A DNA stretch of 38,061 bases from UBA5266 sp964610025. Its GTDB lineage: Bacteria > Bacteroidota > Bacteroidia > Bacteroidales > WCHB1-69. Under the pieces are notes generated by a model that did no database searches, was not told where the DNA came from, and saw only the letters and a list, made by a program, of their open reading frames with translations. Position 1 is the first letter of the stretch. Each line of letters opens with the position of its first letter. Shown here in pieces: positions 34,645 to 38,061 of the stretch. The position numbers and the translations under genes were made by a program. The stretch is taken from contig CAZSTX010000017.1 in NCBI GenBank assembly GCA_964610025.1, forward strand, positions 1 to 38,061, written 5' to 3'.

Positions 34645-36216
34645 TCATTCGTCTTTGGGTGGATAGTCGATAGAATAGTGTAATCCAATACTTTCTTTTC
34701 GTTTCATTGCATCTCGAATAATAAGATAAGCAGTACAAACCATATTGCGTAATTCACAGATTTTTCGAGTAACAACAGAATGATGATACAATGTTTCTGT
34801 TTCCTGATAAATAATATTTAAACGTTTTAACGCTCTTTCTAAACGTACATCAGAACGTACAATTCCAACATAATAACTCATAATAGCTTGTAATTCTCGA
34901 ATGTTTTGAGTTACTAATATCATCTCTTCATTAGAAACTGTCCCCTCGGCATTCCAGTCGTTTATCCCTTCTTGAAACGCAATGGAAGCAATCTTGTTAG
35001 CAGCATGTTCACAAGCACGATGTGCAAACACTAAAGACTCTAATAGAGAATTAGATGCTAAACGATTAGCTCCATGTAACCCTGTCGAAGCACATTCGCC
35101 TAAGGCATATAAATTTTTAATAGAAGTACAACCCCATTTGTTTGTTAAGATACCGCCGCAAGAATAGTGAGCTGCTGGTACAACAGGAATGAGTTCTTTA
35201 GTTGGATCAATACCTATGGATAAACATTTGCTATAAATAGTGGGGAAATGATTGAAAAATACAGATTTGTTGATACTGCTAGCATCTAAATAAACATGAT
35301 TTTCTCCCGATAATTTCAATTCATGGTCAATAGCACGTGCTACAATATCGCGTGGTGCTAACGAACACCGATTGTCGTATTTTTCCATAAAAAGTTTTCT
35401 TTGATAATCTTTAAGTACGGCTCCTGCTCCTCTTAAAGCTTCTGTAATCAAGAAAGCTGGGCGTTCGTTAGGATTATAGAGCGTGGTTGGATGAAATTGT
35501 ACGAACTCCATGCCCCTAATACTTCCTTTAGCACGGTGTAGCATTGCAATGCCATCACCAGTAGAAACAGCTGGATTGGTGGTGTTTTCATATACATTTC
35601 CAATGCCACCAGTTGCTAATATAGTCATTTTAGCTAAAATAGTATCTATTTTATTTGTTGATGGATTATGAACATAAGCCCCAAAGCAACAAATATCAGT
35701 AGAATGTTTTGTAACAGATGCCCCTAAGTGATGTTGAGTTAATAGCTCAACTGCAAAATGATTTTCAAGTATTTCTATATTAGGATCTTCTTGTGCTCTT
35801 TGGTATAATTTTTTTTGTATTTCTAAACCTGTAATATCTTTGTGATGTAATACTCTAAATTCGGAATGTCCACCTTCGCGTGCTAAATCGTATTTGCCAG
35901 AAGAATTTTTATCAAAATTAACACCCCAATTAATTAGGTCTTTTACTCTTTGTGTCGATTCTGTAATAGTAATACGTACAATTTCAGGGTCAGACAATTC
36001 ATGACCGGCTTTCATGGTGTCGGCAATATGTTTATTATAAGTGTCTGGTTCATACATAACAGCTGCTATTCCTCCTTGGGCATAACGTGTAGATGTTTCT
36101 TGTACTATATCTTTTGTAAGCAAACAAACCGAGCCGTATTTACTTGCTTTAAGCGCAAAACTTAACCCTGCTATTCCAGAGCCAACAACAAGATAATCAA
36201 TGTATTTTTTCGACAT
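34645..36216 (-). CDS. nadB: L-aspartate oxidase
   Basis: A 523-residue flavoenzyme oxidising aspartate to iminoaspartate for quinolinate and NAD synthesis; its partner NadA is not in the window. Motifs are GSGIAG (12-17) for FAD, STRYAQGGIAAV, GHSEFRVLHHKD, MEFVQFHPTTLY, ITEALRGAGA and SCGGI, then GECASTGLHGANRLASNSL. These distinguish it from, yet relate it to, succinate dehydrogenase flavoproteins. The C-terminal helical domain is complete. The frame extends to TTG 36240, but that codon overlaps a TACCTTTG promoter box, so ATG 36216 is chosen. It is transcribed alone. Confidence 0.95.
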   Translation of the reverse strand: MSKKYIDYLVVGSGIAGLSFALKASKYGSVCLLTKDIVQETSTRYAQGGIAAVMYEPDTYNKHIADTMKAGHELSDPEIVRITITESTQRVKDLINWGVNFDKNSSGKYDLAREGGHSEFRVLHHKDITGLEIQKKLYQRAQEDPNIEILENHFAVELLTQHHLGASVTKHSTDICCFGAYVHNPSTNKIDTILAKMTILATGGIGNVYENTTNPAVSTGDGIAMLHRAKGSIRGMEFVQFHPTTLYNPNERPAFLITEALRGAGAVLKDYQRKLFMEKYDNRCSLAPRDIVARAIDHELKLSGENHVYLDASSINKSVFFNHFPTIYSKCLSIGIDPTKELIPVVPAAHYSCGGILTNKWGCTSIKNLYALGECASTGLHGANRLASNSLLESLVFAHRACEHAANKIASIAFQEGINDWNAEGTVSNEEMILVTQNIRELQAIMSYYVGIVRSDVRLERALKRLNIIYQETETLYHHSVVTRKICELRNMVCTAYLIIRDAMKRKESIGLHYSIDYPPKDE

Positions 36217-36237
36217 AATTGTAAAATGTATTTTTTG

Positions 36238-36245
36238 CAAAGGTA
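36238..36245 (-). promoter_or_regulatory. -7 promoter box (TACCTTTGC) for nadB
   Basis: Minus-strand TACCTTTG followed by C, 22-29 nt upstream of ATG 36216. The TTG of the box is the apparent upstream start at 36240-36238. Confidence 0.6.
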
Positions 36246-36272
36246 GTTTATTTTTTTTATAAAATTAAAAAA

Positions 36273-36299
36273 AACACCCATTTTTTATAAATGAGTGTT
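36273..36299 (-). terminator. Rho-independent terminator after the DUF5362-like gene
   Basis: Arms AACACCCATTT and AAATGAGTGTT pair over 11 positions with one C/A mismatch around a 5-nt loop. Read on the minus strand the stem starts 57 nt after the stop at 36357 and is followed by a run of U residues. It also separates this unit from nadB. Confidence 0.7.
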
Positions 36300-36356
36300 A
36301 TAATAATTTTTAAAATTAAATTTTAACGAATAAAATTTATACCATAGGCTATAAAT

Positions 36357-36797
36357 TTACAATAAATATGTTAAGATAGCAGTAGGAAGAAAAATACTTA
36401 CAATGATTGAAAATAAAATCATAACTATTGACATAATACCTATAAACAACCAATATGATTTCATTTTATTAAAAGCTACTTCTAAAGTTGCTACATTAGC
36501 ATTACGCAAGCTTCTTTTTATAAAAATTGAATATTGATATAAAAATATAGCTGGGATTAACATAAGCAGTGATATTATTAAAAAAATTAATCCAAATTTA
36601 AAATTTGAAAACATTTCTGAATGGAATACGGATTTCATTAATAATAATACTAATCCAGATAAAAAGTAGAAGGCACAACCTATAAATGATAAAATAGCAT
36701 TGAATTTAGTCCAGAAGGCAGTTATTCTTAGGTTTTTTTCTGCATTTTTTGTGATAAACATTTTCATCTCTTTTTCTTGATATTCATTTACTTCCAT
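36357..36797 (-). CDS. Small membrane protein, DUF5362-like
   Basis: A 146-residue protein with about four hydrophobic segments (roughly 32-53, 66-88, 113-145 as one long or two short helices) and a polar N-terminus (1-28). The layout and the segment LIPAIFLYQYSIFIKRSLRNAN followed by a helix pair resemble the DUF5362 group of Bacteroidota membrane proteins of unknown function; I am not certain of the family. It stands alone, with a -7 box at 36838-36845 and a terminator at 36273-36299, so it is a single-gene unit. It is divergent from the lipocalin-like gene. Confidence 0.6.
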   Translation of the reverse strand: MEVNEYQEKEMKMFITKNAEKNLRITAFWTKFNAILSFIGCAFYFLSGLVLLLMKSVFHSEMFSNFKFGLIFLIISLLMLIPAIFLYQYSIFIKRSLRNANVATLEVAFNKMKSYWLFIGIMSIVMILFSIIVSIFLPTAILTYLL

Positions 36798-36837
36798 AAT
36801 AATAAGATTTAGTTAATAAAAATATGAATTGATATTG

Positions 36838-36845
36838 CAAATATA
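36838..36845 (-). promoter_or_regulatory. -7 promoter box (TATATTTGC) for the DUF5362-like gene
   Basis: Minus-strand TATATTTG followed by C, a perfect TAnnTTTG match, 41-48 nt upstream of the ATG at 36797. Confidence 0.5.
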
Positions 36846-36908
36846 TAAATTTTTTAATTGTAAATAAAAAAAAGACAATTGTTTTTTTTTAATTAAACAT
36901 TAAAGGTA

Positions 36909-36916
36909 TATGTTTG
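36909..36916 (+). promoter_or_regulatory. -7 promoter box (TATGTTTG) for the lipocalin-like/SIMPL unit
   Basis: Plus-strand TATGTTTG matches TAnnTTTG, 44-51 nt before the ATG at 36960. No -33 element at the usual distance. Confidence 0.45.
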
Positions 36917-36959
36917 TTGTTATACTATAAAATTTATATTAACATACAAATAATTAATT

Positions 36960-37394
36960 ATGAAGACGACAATAACTAAAATTTCGCTAATTGTTTTTAT
37001 AGCGATTTTATTCAATGCATGTGCACCTCGTTTAGTAGGTAATTGGACAGTTCAACGCTACGAGTCAATTACGTTAGGAGAACAACAAGGAGTTTCTTTT
37101 AATAATATTGGCATTATGTCGTTTAATAAAAACGGAACAGGAGAAAAAGACATCGCTTATTCTGTTTTAGGAGATACCCAACAAGACCAACATCCTTTTA
37201 AATGGATATCGTATAATAATGATGAATATATCAGTATTAAAAGCGATGGTTCTAATTTTTCAAAAACATGGATAGTAGTTGTTAATAAGAAAAAACAACA
37301 AATATGGAAATCGACTGATGGAACCAATGTTGTTCATGTATTAGAGTTAGTTAAGAAAAAAGAAGAAAAGGAAAAACATATAGAAGAACAATAA
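36960..37394 (+). CDS. Lipocalin-like lipoprotein
   Basis: A 144-residue lipoprotein: signal peptide with lipobox FNAC ending at Cys21, then a small beta-rich domain that opens RLVGNWTVQRYE, as lipocalin-like Bacteroidota proteins do. It contains SFNKNGTGEKD and a late strand KKKQQIWKSTDG, and ends in a Lys/Glu-rich tail. Its ligand and role are unknown. It is 10 nt upstream of the SIMPL-domain gene and the two are surely cotranscribed. Confidence 0.75.
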   Translation: MKTTITKISLIVFIAILFNACAPRLVGNWTVQRYESITLGEQQGVSFNNIGIMSFNKNGTGEKDIAYSVLGDTQQDQHPFKWISYNNDEYISIKSDGSNFSKTWIVVVNKKKQQIWKSTDGTNVVHVLELVKKKEEKEKHIEEQ

Positions 37395-37404
37395 TATTAG
37401 ATTG

Positions 37405-38061
37405 ATGGAAAAGTATAAGATATCGATTATTGTTGTAGCTATATTAGCAGGTTTTATTATCAATGGTTATTTTGTAGGGCGTGCTATTCAACGTTTTCGA
37501 AAAGAAGATAGGTATATTTCTGTAAAAGGTTTTGCAGAGCGAGAAGTAAAAGCCAATTTAGCTGTTTGGAATATAAATACGCGTATTACTTCCAACGATT
37601 TAATCGAAGGAAGTACACTTATCGAAAATAACAAACAAAAAATCTATGCTTTTCTTCTTGGCAATGGGATTAAAAGCAGCGAAATAGTTCAACAAAACTT
37701 AAATGTAACCGATAAGTTTGCAAGAGAATATAATAATAGTATTGTGGGAGATAGGTATGTTATAGAAAATACTATTCAAGTGAGAACGGCAAATGTAGAT
37801 ACTATAAGTTATGTGAGCAAATTGACAGATGAATTGTTAAAAGCAGGTATTGTAATAGATGCCAATTATGATTATAATCCTACTGTTAAATATTTATTTA
37901 CAGATTTGAATAAGATAAAACCTCAAATGTTGTCGGAAGCAATTAAGAATGCACGCCAGGCAGCAAACGAATTTGCCAAAGAAAGTAAAATGCGTTTGGG
38001 TATATTAAAAAAGGCAAATCAAGGCTTGTTTTCTATTATTGATAGAGATTATTCGTCTACT
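37405..38061 (+). CDS. SIMPL-domain (DUF541) protein, 5' part only
   Basis: 219 codons are present and the frame is open to the window's end. After one N-terminal membrane helix (about 6-26) comes a SIMPL domain. It opens YISVKGFAEREVKANLAVW, contains NGIKSSEIVQQNLNV and then KNARQAANEFAKES, all characteristic of the family (periplasmic, related to BP26/YggE). The function of most members is unclear; some are linked to stress. The start ATG is 10 nt after the lipocalin-like stop. Confidence 0.88.
   Translation, partial: MEKYKISIIVVAILAGFIINGYFVGRAIQRFRKEDRYISVKGFAEREVKANLAVWNINTRITSNDLIEGSTLIENNKQKIYAFLLGNGIKSSEIVQQNLNVTDKFAREYNNSIVGDRYVIENTIQVRTANVDTISYVSKLTDELLKAGIVIDANYDYNPTVKYLFTDLNKIKPQMLSEAIKNARQAANEFAKESKMRLGILKKANQGLFSIIDRDYSST

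Noticed and set aside
1..38061. CRISPR arrays, insertion sequences, phage genes, toxin-antitoxin or restriction genes, tRNA/rRNA genes
   Set aside because: I looked for repeated spacers, terminal repeats, transposase or integrase motifs and cloverleaf-like sequence and saw none. Nearly all DNA is occupied by conserved genes.

Overview
The window is AT-rich, gene-dense DNA from a member of the Bacteroidota. The evidence is the gene content (GldD, PorX, a DUF4878-type lipoprotein, a DUF7033-type deacetylase, an asnS of the family's length) and a repeated promoter element. TAnnTTTG, the Bacteroidota -7 box, lies upstream of most transcription units, usually followed by C. The order or genus cannot be fixed from the sequence. 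I see no rRNA, tRNA, CRISPR array, insertion sequence, prophage or clear sign of recent transfer.

Layout. 1-261 is the 3' end of an unrecognised gene. 297-4821 runs leftward: gldD, asnS, a TlpA-like thiol oxidoreductase and kdsD (arabinose-5-phosphate isomerase). 4902-7082 is the T9SS regulator gene porX, with an outer-membrane beta-barrel gene 6 nt behind it. 7256-9891 runs rightward: an LptF/LptG-family permease and a GT4 glycosyltransferase. 9892-13495 runs leftward with 4-nt overlaps: hisS, a polysaccharide-deacetylase-like protein and a FemAB/GNAT-like acyltransferase. 13639-17886 is a GT-C/TPR membrane protein resembling TMTC proteins, then an M13 metallopeptidase. 18200-22773 is a GH73 glucosaminidase with LysM, a full-length ETF:quinone oxidoreductase, and one polypeptide that joins both electron-transfer flavoprotein subunits (beta, then alpha). 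22779-26068 is a leftward operon: gpmA, a metallophosphatase, trmD, a TrmH-type methyltransferase and a flavin reductase. 26186-31147 is leftward: aspartate kinase, a PpiD/SurA-like foldase, a DUF4878 lipoprotein and a YiiX-like cysteine hydrolase. 31329-34641 is rightward: rsfS, ftsH and a YitT-family protein. 34645-38061 holds nadB, a DUF5362-like membrane protein, a lipocalin-like lipoprotein and the 5' part of a SIMPL-domain protein.

Themes. Most of the window is core housekeeping plus envelope biogenesis: Kdo precursor synthesis, LPS export, surface glycans, periplasmic folding, membrane proteolysis and T9SS/gliding. The most distinctive item is the two-gene electron-transfer module, a fused EtfB-EtfA followed on the membrane side by ETF-QO. 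Its beta half carries a DGDT motif like FixA/bifurcating-type ETFs. A second useful result is that several apparent upstream TTG starts (kdsD, hisS, the TMTC-like gene, nadB) are really the TTG inside the -7 promoter box, so those proteins should be annotated from a downstream codon.
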